Positions 1 to 9,816 of a DNA stretch of 64,000 bases are shown in pieces. Both the position numbers and the translations under genes were made by a program. Within the stretch, counting starts at the first letter, position 1, and each line of letters starts with the position of its first letter. Source of the stretch: Loxodes magnus (Eukaryota > Ciliophora > Karyorelictea > Loxodida > Loxodidae); the NCBI GenBank assembly GCA_946699065.1, contig CAMPDV010000019.1, forward strand, positions 1,302,001 through 1,366,000, written 5' to 3'. Below the pieces are notes generated by a model. The model was not told the origin of the DNA. It saw nothing but the letters and a program-made list of their open reading frames with translations, and made no database searches.

Positions 1-926
1 GGTACTGCATCTCTAATAAGAGAGGGATTAGAGTATTTCTTATATTTGACTCATACGATGTTATCAATAGTAGAGTCTCCAATCAAAACGAGTTATTATT
101 AATATTCGTTTTATTATTTTAAAGGTTACTAATTGTTAGTCCTATAATTTTCTGAAGGGATATCATAACTTTGCCTTTCTGCTCATTCCGATGATTAAGA
201 TGAAATTTAATTTTGAAATTTATTATTATTTTATAGATTTTTCTAATTCTCTGTTATGGAAGTACTTCAATTTGTATTTTAATTATTGCAATTTTCTTAT
301 TAAATTATATTTTCTCTTTCTTTCTAATTATTTTATTTATATGACTTTTACATTATTTTTTCCATTTTCACTTTAACATTATACTTCCATTTATTAAAAT
401 TAAAAGTATATTTAAGTATCTTTGCGACTTTTGTGACAAATTCTAAACAGTTTAACTTTTTGCTTCTAGCTTATTATTTTTATAGTTTTTCTTTTGTTAA
501 TATTTCAAATTTTTTGTCCCATACTAAGTCTTCTATTTAATAAAAATTTAAAAGAGATCATTTGCATACCTTATATTGTGATTATCAAACTTTTCCAAAT
601 CCTAAAAGTTCTTAAAATTGCTCGATACATTCATTCTTATCTTGATAAAATTGAAGTCGAATGATAGCTTGATTACTTTAAGGCAGACAGTGAATTAGCA
701 TGTAGTTTCAAATTATTCCATTTACATTCCACTAATTTTTGGCAATGAAACCAGCATGAACATAATTGTTTCCTATTGTAGTGACAATGGAAATTTAGGT
801 AGCCTTTGAAAGTTATATTTGACTTAACTATCCTGAATAGTGTTTGATATTTAAAGAATAGTGACTTATGGTTTGAATATCGGATGCACTCTTGATATCG
901 AAAGTTAATGTTTGAGAATATTTCAT
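1..926 (-). CDS. LRAT-like / SGNH fusion protein, 3' end cut by window edge
   Basis: Minus-strand reading frame starting at an ATG at 926 and open to the window edge when TAA/TAG are read as Gln and TGA as Trp. It matches the gene at 39138-40874 base for base in layout (position p corresponds to 40064-p). The N-terminal ~170 residues carry His57, His79 and an Asn-Cys pair at 159-160, the pattern of LRAT / NlpC-P60-like thiol enzymes; then follow a Gln/Asn-rich linker and the first ~25 residues of an SGNH domain with the Gly-Asp-Ser-Thr block I. The rest lies outside the window. The N-domain is nearly identical to the 39 kb copy, while the SGNH start has several substitutions. Domain family is inferred from motifs; substrate unknown. 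Confidence 0.7.
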
Positions 927-944
927 ATTTAATAAAGATGAAGT

Positions 945-1033
945 AGAGCATTTAAAGAAGATTATATTATAATAAATGACTAAAATAGACTTTAAATAAT
1001 TATATGCATTATAACATATTTCTATATATCTTA
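945..1033 (-). promoter_or_regulatory. Conserved upstream block of fusion genes
   Basis: An A+T-rich block of about 90 bp directly upstream of the start codon recurs before the other fusion genes (39031-39119, 12834-12932, 25386-25478). Shared words are ATATAGAAATATGTT, AAAGTCTATTT and TTTAAATGC, the last about 25-40 bp before the ATG. It could be a promoter or simply recent duplication; position and unequal decay of the flanks favour some function. Confidence 0.35.
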
Positions 1034-2183
1034 TTAAATTCTTATAAAGGTACTTGGTAAATAGACTTTATTAGATAAACATTAAAATATCTAAACTTTA
1101 TTTTCTTTAAGCATCCTTTATGATAATATTTATTATAATGTAAATTTAGAATGTAAAGTTAACTATTAAGACTAAGAGTTATAAAATAAATAGCTAAGCA
1201 TAATCTAATTCTTATTACTTATTAATAAGTTTAAAAACTACCTAGAGTAATTAGTTAAAATATCTTACAAGTGAAACTTTTTTAGAAAACTAAGTATTAT
1301 AGTTTAGATGTAAAGCTTATAAACTAATTAGATGTAAATAGTCCTAGATAATACAATATAGTATCCTTATTTATTTCTAACTTATATCACTTCTTTTATT
1401 TTATTCTTACAACAGAAAATTGCTTTAATGTTCATATTTTTATTAGCATGATATAGATAATTAGATTTATAGCTCTAAGAGCAAATTAATACTGTCTAGT
1501 TAAATTTTATTTATCGATAAATTTTAATTTTGTTTGTTTTACTCAATGAAGAATACAAAGCTTCTTTCTATAGCAAAAATGATCTATATAAGTTTTATAA
1601 AGAACTTATTACTTTTACACTTTTAATATTTTATTGGTATAGTTTCCAGTTAAAAAGATAGAAACCTTCTTGAATAGTTTAGGAGAAAGGATCTAAAATA
1701 CCTGGCTAATCTATTATTGCTAGTCTCATTATCTTTATCTATCGATTAATTAAAAAATGAAATAAATAGGCAGTTAGATTTGAATTGTCAAGAACAAGAA
1801 AATATACAAGAAGATGAGAAGAATTTAGTTTGTTTTGAATTTAAACGGAAAAGTATAAAAAGTTCTATTAGCTGTAAGGAAATTAATTTACTGTTCTCAT
1901 TCTATCAATACAGATAATAATAAAATTTGGTAAAAGATGCTTGTAATTCTGTTTCCTTGTAGTGTGGAATAATTTATGTTAGAATGTAATTAACAGAATA
2001 TTTTAACTCTATTCTTATTAGTTTAATATAACTAATGATGCAATATATCTTATTAGATTCAATAGTTTAGTATAATTTATTTACTAATCTAGTCTAATTT
2101 TATATTAAGCAAATTCTCTTATCAAAGTTAAATTTATAACATATTTTTCTATTAAGCTACACATCAATCAGTCATTATAAAAA
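1034..2183. other. Intergenic, start of a duplicated block
   Basis: Positions up to 1274 are the inverted counterpart of 38792-39030 in the palindrome spacer. From about 1950 the sequence runs parallel to 19190-19430, the shared upstream region of the two N-domain-only genes. Between these I see A+T-rich sequence only and no gene. Confidence 0.5.
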
Positions 2184-2834
2184 ATGCAAAAACCATATCC
2201 ATATTTCCAAATCCAGGGTTAAGAAGATATTAGAAACGGATCTGTTCTTTATTTAGAGGCTAAGGATTATTATGGAAATTGAAGATCAATTAGAGGAACT
2301 TCTGCCACCAAAATTGGATTAGCTGCAGCAATGGGGACAGACATAGGTCACTTCGGTTTAATTTTACAAAATTAATGGTTTGTGGATGATGAAGAATATT
2401 CTTATATGTTAGCTCACTGTGCATCCAAAGATAATAAAGCAGTTATTAGAGTTCATTTCTACAATCGTGAGGTTTAATGCCATAATGAACTTAAGCGATA
2501 TGTGACAAGCCCAGATATCTTCTAAACAGAGTATTAATCAAATTATTCTCCAATGTCAGTTTGCTCTGGAATTGCAAAAAGTATTTGTGGATAACCTTTC
2601 AATTGCCAGCCTTATAAGACCTTGTCTATGTAAGATGCATCTAAAAATTCTCATACAAATTGCATAAAATTTGTCTATAAAGCAACGAAACTGATTAACT
2701 ATAACGTTCCTTAGAATTGAATGACCGAAATGACAAATAAATTCTAAAGCATAATAGAAAGAAATAGCGGAAGTAAGGACTGGGATTGCACGGCGGATTT
2801 ATTATAGAAGCTTTATTTGGATGAGTCAAAATGA
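2184..2834 (+). CDS. N-domain-only (LRAT-like) protein, copy 1
   Basis: 216-codon frame from ATG 2184 to TGA 2832-2834. It has about a dozen in-frame TAA/TAG (Gln) codons and two in-frame TGA codons at likely Trp positions (residues 33 and 179), plus TGG Trp codons. Conserved residues are His56 in a Gly-His-Phe-Gly context, His78 in Ala-His-Cys and Asn159-Cys160 followed by Ile-Lys-Phe-Val; the spacing equals that of the fusion proteins, so it is the same fold without the SGNH part. A two-His plus Asn-Cys layout is typical of LRAT/PLAAT-like and permuted NlpC/P60 enzymes (acyl transfer or hydrolysis); this assignment is inference. The paralogue at 19433 has the same length and the same stop, and similarity ends at the TGA, which supports termination there. 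Confidence 0.75.
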
Positions 2835-4689
2835 ACTCTTGCATTTTAAATATCTTAATTTTCAAAAGTACTTAGTATTTAAAAGTGAAGAATTGATGCA
2901 AAGTCTTTTACAAAAGCTATGAAGATAAAAAGTTTTGATATCTTTCATGGTTGCTATATGCTATATTCTACACTCTTTAAAGTTTATAAAATTTTAAATA
3001 TCAAAGAATTTTATTCTTTAAAGTGCTAATAACTATTATTCTTCGAAGAAAGGCACATAAAATGCTAATTTTAATTGTATTTTCTTAAGGTGATAGTTAT
3101 TCAGCCCTTGTTTTAATGATTAGGCAGCAGAAGAGCTAAGGTTTCTAAAATACAGTTGTATAATGAATTTTATTAAAGCTATAAAATGTTTCTAATTGAA
3201 AGTATCTATAAGCAAAGAATAAGCTTCAACTACCATTTATATTTATCTTTTCATTTTTTCTTTCATTTTAAAATTTCTCTAAATACAGAGTCAATCTTTA
3301 GACGTTATTTCCATGAGGAAAATAAATATTTTTAATGAGTTTTGCATAAGCTTTCTGCTTAGAGGAAAGCATAAATTGAATATAATTGGAATGACTAGAT
3401 ATAATTATAGAGTTATTGTAACATTTTAAAACATATGCTTCTTTAAGTTCCTTGCATAAATACAAACTTAACATCTCTTTTGTTATCGTTGAAAGTTTAC
3501 TATTTACAATGTTACAGAATTGTGTATTTTTATTGGTCTAAACGAGCTTGCTACAAATAATGGTTTCTTGCTGATTATTACTTTTAAGTTAGTTTTCTAT
3601 TTCTGTATTTATTATTAGCAACATGTACACTTTAAGCGTCTAGATTTACTCATCTAAGTTCCATATTTCTCAAACAGCAATGATAGTAAAGTCTTTTAAT
3701 ATAGAATTATGCAAATAATAGAAAGAATCTTAAGTAAGAAGTATAAAAACAGATAAATTAAATTATTAGCTTAGACTCTTATGTTGCCTTAGAATCAAGA
3801 AACAAACTCCATTTGATATTTCCAATTTAATTAATCCATTTATATGAAAATGCATTATGCAGTAGTAACATCTAAATGTAGAATACCAATTACAACAGCT
3901 ACTCCTATGCACAAACATCTTAACTTTAAAACATTTTGCACTACTTTTATCCTAAAGTAAATGAATGTCTACTCCTTTGCTTCCAAAACTAAAAGCAACA
4001 AATAAATTACTAAATCGTTAAGAAATATTGCAACATAGGCTTTTAGATAATCTCATAAAAGAGTCTTGCTTTATTGATTTAATTGGCCATTAAACATATA
4101 GTAGTTTAAAAATAAGGCGCTTCTATTAAAAATTAATATCTCATAGAAAATCCCAACTCAAGCTTTTTATTAGTAAATGCATTTAGCACTATTTGCTTTA
4201 CTTAAAATACTTAAGTAAATGCATCTATATATAGTTTCTATTAACTGAAATATGAAATAAATAAAAATTAAATAGAATTTTAAAAAAGTATCTAAAGGAA
4301 CACTCTAATATTAACTGCATAAAGGATTATAAGCCAAATAGAAAATAATTAAAGTGTCTCAAACAACAATAGTGGAATATAGCAACCAGTATATTTAAGA
4401 GACTATTTCTATTTATAAACTCAGATCATTTACCTATAATTTTCAGTAGGAACTTAGTATGAACCTTAAACATTAGTTGTAGCATAATTTGTATCTGTGG
4501 CTAAAATTGTGATGAATTTGATTATATTTTCAATTGTAAATACTATGCAAATATTAGTTAAAATTTTGAAAATCATATAATATTTAAAAGAAAAAGATAA
4601 AAAGAGTTTAATTCTTAAAGACAAAATTATATATGCAAAACTTTGTCATCCAAAATAAATTAACACTCAATAATTTCCAGCATACATAA
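2835..4689. other. Intergenic
   Basis: Downstream sequence to about 3300 is shared with 20084-20620, and a ~90-bp piece (3190-3280) also resembles 54940-55030. The remaining 1.4 kb is A+T-rich sequence in which I recognise no gene or RNA. Confidence 0.4.
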
Positions 4690-4935
4690 GTTTATTTCCA
4701 AGTACTTTCCGATTCTAAAAACTTTTAAAGGTGCATATGCATTCATTCTCATCTTGATAAAATAGAATTTAGATGAATGCTTAATTATTGCTAAGTTATT
4801 GCTTTATATAATGAATGAGCATATAGTTATAAATTTCTTCATCTATGTTCCATTTAATTTTTGCAATGAGAATTGCTTATTCATTATCATTTCCAATAAC
4901 ACTAGCAATGCATATTTGCTGACTTCAGATTTAGA
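4690..4935 (-). pseudogene. Remnant of LRAT-like N-domain
   Basis: Minus-strand similarity to the middle of the N-domain of the fusion genes, closest to the degenerate version at 31040-31340. There is no start codon and no downstream linker or SGNH part. It abuts, in the opposite orientation, an SGNH fragment starting about 4947, so two pieces of related genes were joined head to head. Confidence 0.6.
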
Positions 4936-4946
4936 TATTCATCAGT

Positions 4947-5565
4947 TTAAGTATATTTTAGCCTATAGAGAATACGAAATGATATTCGAGAAATTCTAGG
5001 AAAAATGCATCTTTTATAAGAAAGACTGAGATAATTTAAGTAAAACTATCTCTAAATTTTAAACTAATGCTATAAGAAAACTCCTAACTTAATTGCAATG
5101 TTATAGTATCGACCGAGCTTTTATGACGATCAATACTATGGTGTATATAGAGCGATGGAGTAAATTCCTTTACCTGGAAATAGTATTGATAAAATAAACT
5201 ATTTGATAGAAAATGCTTACAGCTAGTTTTTCGAAGAGTTCAGAAGAAAGAAAGTAGCAATAATAGATTTACCGAATTCCTTTGATATTTTCGATCGAAA
5301 TTTGTATATTTCTCAAATAGAGCCTAGTCATAAAGGAGGATAAATAATAGCAAAACTAATTGAATAAATAGTTAAAAATGATGATTTTAGTAAGTCAAAA
5401 GTTTATAGTCTTTCCAATTTAGATGAGGATGTGTAAGTAAGAGAAAATGAGATAAATTTTAAGTGAAAAATAGAAAATGCTAATAAAAATTTTGTGAATA
5501 AAGGAATAAAGAAAAGTACTAATTAGTATGAGTAGATCGAAAATATACAGCAAATAAACGTATGA
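4947..5565 (+). pseudogene. 5'-truncated SGNH domain
   Basis: Plus-strand copy of the C-terminal two thirds of the SGNH domain, ending at TGA 5563-5565. Block I is absent. Block III is destroyed: the stretch at about 4960-4977 that should encode Gly-Gly-Asn-Asp is scrambled and shifts the frame by one before Ile-Arg-Glu-Ile resumes. Downstream the frame is clean and close to the intact copies. It is the only copy with Glu-Pro-Ser-His in block V (about 5320); the others have Tyr or Gln at the last position. Confidence 0.75.
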
Positions 5566-6367
5566 ATGTTTTAATTTTAAATGCTTTTTCTTATAAACAT
5601 TTAAAAAATTTTATTTTTTTGTTTCTTTTATTTGCTTTATTTGTTTACTAATAAATTATATTTTTTAAATTTAACTTTTTTGTTTCATTTTTAAAAGAAA
5701 TTAAATTAAAATCATATTGAAAGATAGCGATTTTCATACTTTATAGCAGCTATAAAGTAATATGTTGATAATCATTTTACTTAGTTAAATTATTCTTTCT
5801 GAATATGCTTTTTCTTTAACTTCCTATTAGTTTTCCTTGATGTTAAGAAAATATCTAGTTATTTTTAGTTTAAAGATAATTGATTATAGAAGGGAAGATA
5901 CTTTTATGTATGAATTTAAAAATTTTAACTAGCAAGAATAAAGTTTTCTTTACCAATTTGGCTCTTATAGCAGCTACTGTTTTACTAAGTTTGCTTATAA
6001 TGTTATAATAACAGGATTTAAGTCCTTCTTACTAACTCACATACCTAAGATATTTAGTTCATAGTTTTAAATCTTGAAACTTATTTAAAGCAGTTCTTTT
6101 CTATATCAAGTACTGTTATAGTTAATAGCTAGTTTTCAGAACAGACTTATAGTAAAATTATCTAAACCTGATTGGAGGAATAATGATGTTGATAGGAATA
6201 GTGAGATGCTATCACTATAAAGCTAATAGAATAAATAATTATAGAACTTAAAGTAAAATAATGCTAAAGCAACACTAAGTTTGTAAATGTAAGTATCAAG
6301 TTGAGTAGTTGCAATAAATGATATGAAAACATTTAATGTTAGCTTTAAAGTTTCCCAATAATAATAA
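5566..6367. other. 3' flank of SGNH copy
   Basis: A+T-rich sequence paralogous to the regions after the SGNH genes at 14674-15529 and 27229-28010; the block at 6170-6210 recurs near 15340 and 27790. No gene seen. Confidence 0.45.
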
Positions 6368-6382
6368 ATAAGCATTTTATAT
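6368..6382. repeat. Target-site duplication, left (element B)
   Basis: ATAAGCATTTTATAT occurs here and again at 7328-7342, exactly flanking element B. A close single version (one mismatch in the shared core) is present at about 15937 in a paralogous block without this element. Confidence 0.75.
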
Positions 6383-7327
6383 ATTTATATATATATTACT
6401 AAATTAAAAAGTTTAAATTGGAGTTTAGTGAACTTGGAGGACTTTCAACCTCGTGTTCACAGGACCAGTTTGATAACCTGGCTGGAACCAGCTCCCTTCA
6501 GAACTCTTTCTTCAGTCGCCTTGGATTGTGTGCCACTTTGATTTGTAGATTTGACTTCCTGACGGATAAAATTAGTTACAGAATTCTCGTCTAATCTTAT
6601 CCTAATATTAGTACTATTATTTTTCTTATTATTTTCTATTCCAGTACTATTATTTAATTAATTTCAATTTCTAACATTGTCTATATTTATGTCCAGTTTG
6701 TTTGCATACAAAATATCTTGGTTTATTCCTAATTCATTTCTTGTCTGGACTCTTTGGTAAATTAGTAGTTCCTTCTATGTCCATTTTATCTTGAATTGTC
6801 CTAATTTTTAATTCCTACTACTGTTGCTACTTGCTGTTCTCTTCAAGCACAGTTGTTCTCTGCTGCAGCAATCCCATTTCTCTGAAGAAAGTGTTTTGCT
6901 CTCGATCGTAGACTTCCCAGAAGCTTTCTCTCCATTAATTGAGTTCAGTAACTTGATTTTTTAGAGCTCTATTCTCTAATCGTAGCCTCTTTATCCTTCA
7001 GGTCAGAAAATGTGACTAAAATTTATGCCTGTTCTTCCTAGAACTGTGGCATCGCGAACTCTTGCACGGCTGCTGCTTCTTGCGTCTCCAGCACCTTTCT
7101 AGGTCTTTCCTCTTCAGTTGGTGTCATCGGGGTAGCCTTTTGGCGCTTTTGTCCCATCTTTTAGGTTGGCCTGGAAGTTCCTAGTTGAGTCTATTATTCT
7201 TGAAGGTTTTGAGAAGATTATTTCTAGGAAGAAGATGTGTGAGTTAAAGATGAGGGTTCTTACTTTCTCTCCCCTTTTTAGGAGGTGGTATAAAAGCCTC
7301 TCTTGAACCCTTCTACAATTTTTTCTT
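6383..7327 (-). mobile_element. Gag/ORF1-only retroelement, copy B
   Basis: 945-bp insertion, visibly richer in G+C than its surroundings and flanked by a 15-bp target-site duplication. On the minus strand it encodes a basic Gln-rich N-terminus resembling element A (Val-Glu-Gly-Phe-Lys start), a coiled-coil-like middle and a zinc knuckle at 6674-6715. The knuckle reads Tyr-X2-Cys-X4-His-X4-Cys, so its first Cys is lost (TAT for TGT). N-terminal and coiled-coil parts are in different frames, so the copy has an indel or an unrecognised frame change. No reverse transcriptase is present. Near its 3' end 6428-6460 can fold as a two-part stem (GTGAAC/GTTCAC around GAGG/CCTC). Most likely a non-autonomous, non-LTR-mobilised element. 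Confidence 0.7.
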
Positions 7328-7342
7328 ATAAGCATTTTATAT
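7328..7342. repeat. Target-site duplication, right (element B)
   Basis: Second copy of the 15-bp ATAAGCATTTTATAT repeat, immediately upstream of the 5' end of minus-strand element B. Confidence 0.75.
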
Positions 7343-8307
7343 TTAATCTAAATAACTATATGCTTTTTAAATAATACCAACTCACCCCTTATTTGAATTT
7401 TCCTAATCTAACAAATTATTTTTGCTGGTTAAGTGCAAGATAAATATAATAATAGCAGTTATTATTTATTAGCTTTGAATCCACATCTAGTCGGTTGTCC
7501 AAGATTGATTTGCAGGATATTACACACAAAATATGTCTTTGAATCCTTCTTTTCTTTAAAGATAAAAATTATATAAAATTAACTTTTTATCGCAACTTTA
7601 CTAACGAGATGCTAGACTATTTTGGTATTCTTTTAGTGTTTGCTAAATCAAGATTTGGAGATTTCTAATTTAGTTGAGTGAAAGTATATAGTTAGTTATG
7701 TTATATACACTAGAGAAAGTTTCTTTCTATTAATTGGATATATGGCTTGACTAAGCTGATCAAGCCACTAAAGAGTATTTCTTGAAATATATTAATTCAC
7801 ATTAATCAAAAGTAAAGTATAAACACAAAGTACTTTTGCAATGATAGTGCTCAAATTATTAAAGATATTGAATTATGTCAAAATTTTAATTTTATTGCTC
7901 TCAAAGAAATTACTTAGCACGCTAGTCAATATAGTTAAGAAATTAAAGATCAAACTTATGTATCTAAGAAACATCACAACAATAGATATTCGAAAGCAAT
8001 ACTAAATAGACATTTCAACTTATAATAGAAAACTATTATAATAGCTAAGTTCAATAAGTAAAAGCAGTTAGATTCATATCTAATTTAACTTTTTATTTTA
8101 AGTGCAAATACTTCCACATGATGAAGTAACAAAGAATTAGCAAAATCCAAAAAGTGAGATAAATAAAAGTATAAGGCAGTATTCATTTTCTCCAATAGTA
8201 AGCGAATTAACTAGAAATTTTAAGATAAGGACATTTTTATTTTTACAGTTGGAGCACAAAATATTACTTCAATATTTGTCCAACAAGAAGATTACACTAT
8301 AAAAGTT
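7343..8307. other. Diverged paralogue of 28.66-29.63 kb
   Basis: Clearly alignable by eye with 28660-29630 and, in part, 16190-16400, but with many substitutions and indels. It has no gene I recognise. The stretch at 7440-7480 corresponds to the uninterrupted site into which a ~390-bp element was inserted at 28256. Confidence 0.5.
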
Positions 8308-8827
8308 AAAAATTAATTGATTAAGTAAATCCTTTTAATAGCTAATAATTTAGATAATACTACAATGAGCATCATTTAAGTAACTGAAGATAATTATTCG
8401 GAATATTTGAAATAGTGAAATAATCTAAATTTTAAGAAAAGTAGAATGCAATAAAATTAAATATGTTAACCCAATTATATTAGCAGCTATTTGTATTGTA
8501 ACAATCTTAAAAAATTAAGAGATATATTAAAATTAATTGCTTAGCATAACTTACTTAATTGTAATAAGAGTCAATTTACCTTTTAATAGATTTCTTATAT
8601 CAAACTATAAAAACATTTAAAAATTGTTAGTCCTTCATCACTCTAGTAAGACTGATAAATAAATAATATTAACTCTTTAGAAAAATATATATAATTATAA
8701 GAATATATGCATATGCTCCCAAATATGAAACTGCTTTATGAAAGTCTTATTAGAAAATTATTAAGAATGAAGCACTTTTGATAATTAAAAACACTTTATA
8801 AGTTGAAATATTATAAAATCTTCTTCC

Positions 8828-9468
8828 TCAATCGAAATAAACATCTGCCAAATCTCCTGCTTCACTTTCTATCCACTCTTCTCTTCCTTGTTGTTGTTTT
8901 ATTAATTTTTAGTATTTCTATATCATTTGATTAAGCCATGTCTCAGGAATCTAGTAGTTAATTCTTTTTGTTGCCTTTTTAACAAATCTTATACAATTTG
9001 CATGCGAACTTTATGATGCTTCGGAGATAGACATTGTAAAAGGCTTGCAGTCGAATGGTTACCCACAAATAATTTTTGCAATTCCAGAACTAACTGACAA
9101 TGGAGAATAATTTATTTGATACTCAGTTTTGAATATTTCTGAGTCCGCTGCATATTTCCTAAGTTCAGCAAAGCATTAAAACTCATAATCGAAGAAGTGA
9201 ACTCTAATTACTGCTAAACCATCTTTAGATAAACAGTGAGCTAACATGTAAGAATAAGATTTATTATCTACAGCCCATTAATTCTACACAATCATACCGA
9301 TATGTCCGATTTTATTTCCTACTGCTGCAGAAATGCTAATATTGCTGGCTTTAGAGACTTTAATTATTTCCAAACTCCATCTAAATTCTTTATCTCTAAA
9401 GAATAAGTAGATTCATTTCTAAGATCGTCTGAACTCTTGATTTGAAAATATGGGTAATCAGTTTGCAT
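8828..9468 (-). pseudogene. N-domain-only (LRAT-like) gene with a frameshift
   Basis: Paralogue of the 2184 and 19433 genes on the minus strand, from ATG 9468 to TGA 8828-8830. Both His positions (in Gly-His-Ile-Gly and Ala-His-Cys) and the Asn-Cys motif are kept. A single base is missing near 9360 relative to the palindrome copies, which breaks the frame around residue 47. The palindrome copies have instead a different 1-bp deletion and a 19-bp deletion, so each version is broken independently. Whether any is still expressed cannot be told. Confidence 0.7.
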
Positions 9469-9737
9469 TGTTTTAGAATAATTTTTAGATATGTGCTTTT
9501 ATATAAAATAATGATATAAGTTAAGTTTGAATAGAATTTTCAATATAACAGAATTAAATTAGCCATCATAGCATTCTATTACAATGAATCTATTTAAAAA
9601 TGCTGGTTCTAATAAAGTATATTTGCCTTTAAATATAGTGAATCTATTAAAGTATATTCGTTCTATTAAGTATTCTGAAATCATCATTTATAACATAAAT
9701 TTATATAAAACCAACTTAACTTTCAACTTTAATAAAA

Positions 9738-9816
9738 ATGAAGCATTCTAACTTCTTATTCAATACTCCAGATAATACTGATAAACAACCTCTTTACTCT
9801 CTACAATATAAAGACT
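9738..9816 (+). pseudogene. 5' stub of the double-SGNH gene
   Basis: The first ~26 codons of the gene at 31040 (start codon and N-terminus nearly identical) are present here, then similarity stops abruptly after 9816. The body of the gene is missing from this paralogous block. Confidence 0.65.

Larger units (their letters stand above)
8308..9816. repeat. Recently shared 1.5-kb segment
   Basis: Nearly identical to 29640-31118 (same strand) and to about 47283-48762 (inverted). Differences are a handful of substitutions, 1-bp indels and a 19-bp indel. The identity rises abruptly at 8308, where the flank becomes strongly diverged. Confidence 0.8.

Noticed and set aside
191-376. 61-codon plus-strand frame repeated at 38528 and (inverted) 39688
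   Set aside because: It is the antisense shadow of the linker region of the fusion genes; the coding frame on the other strand is the conserved one.
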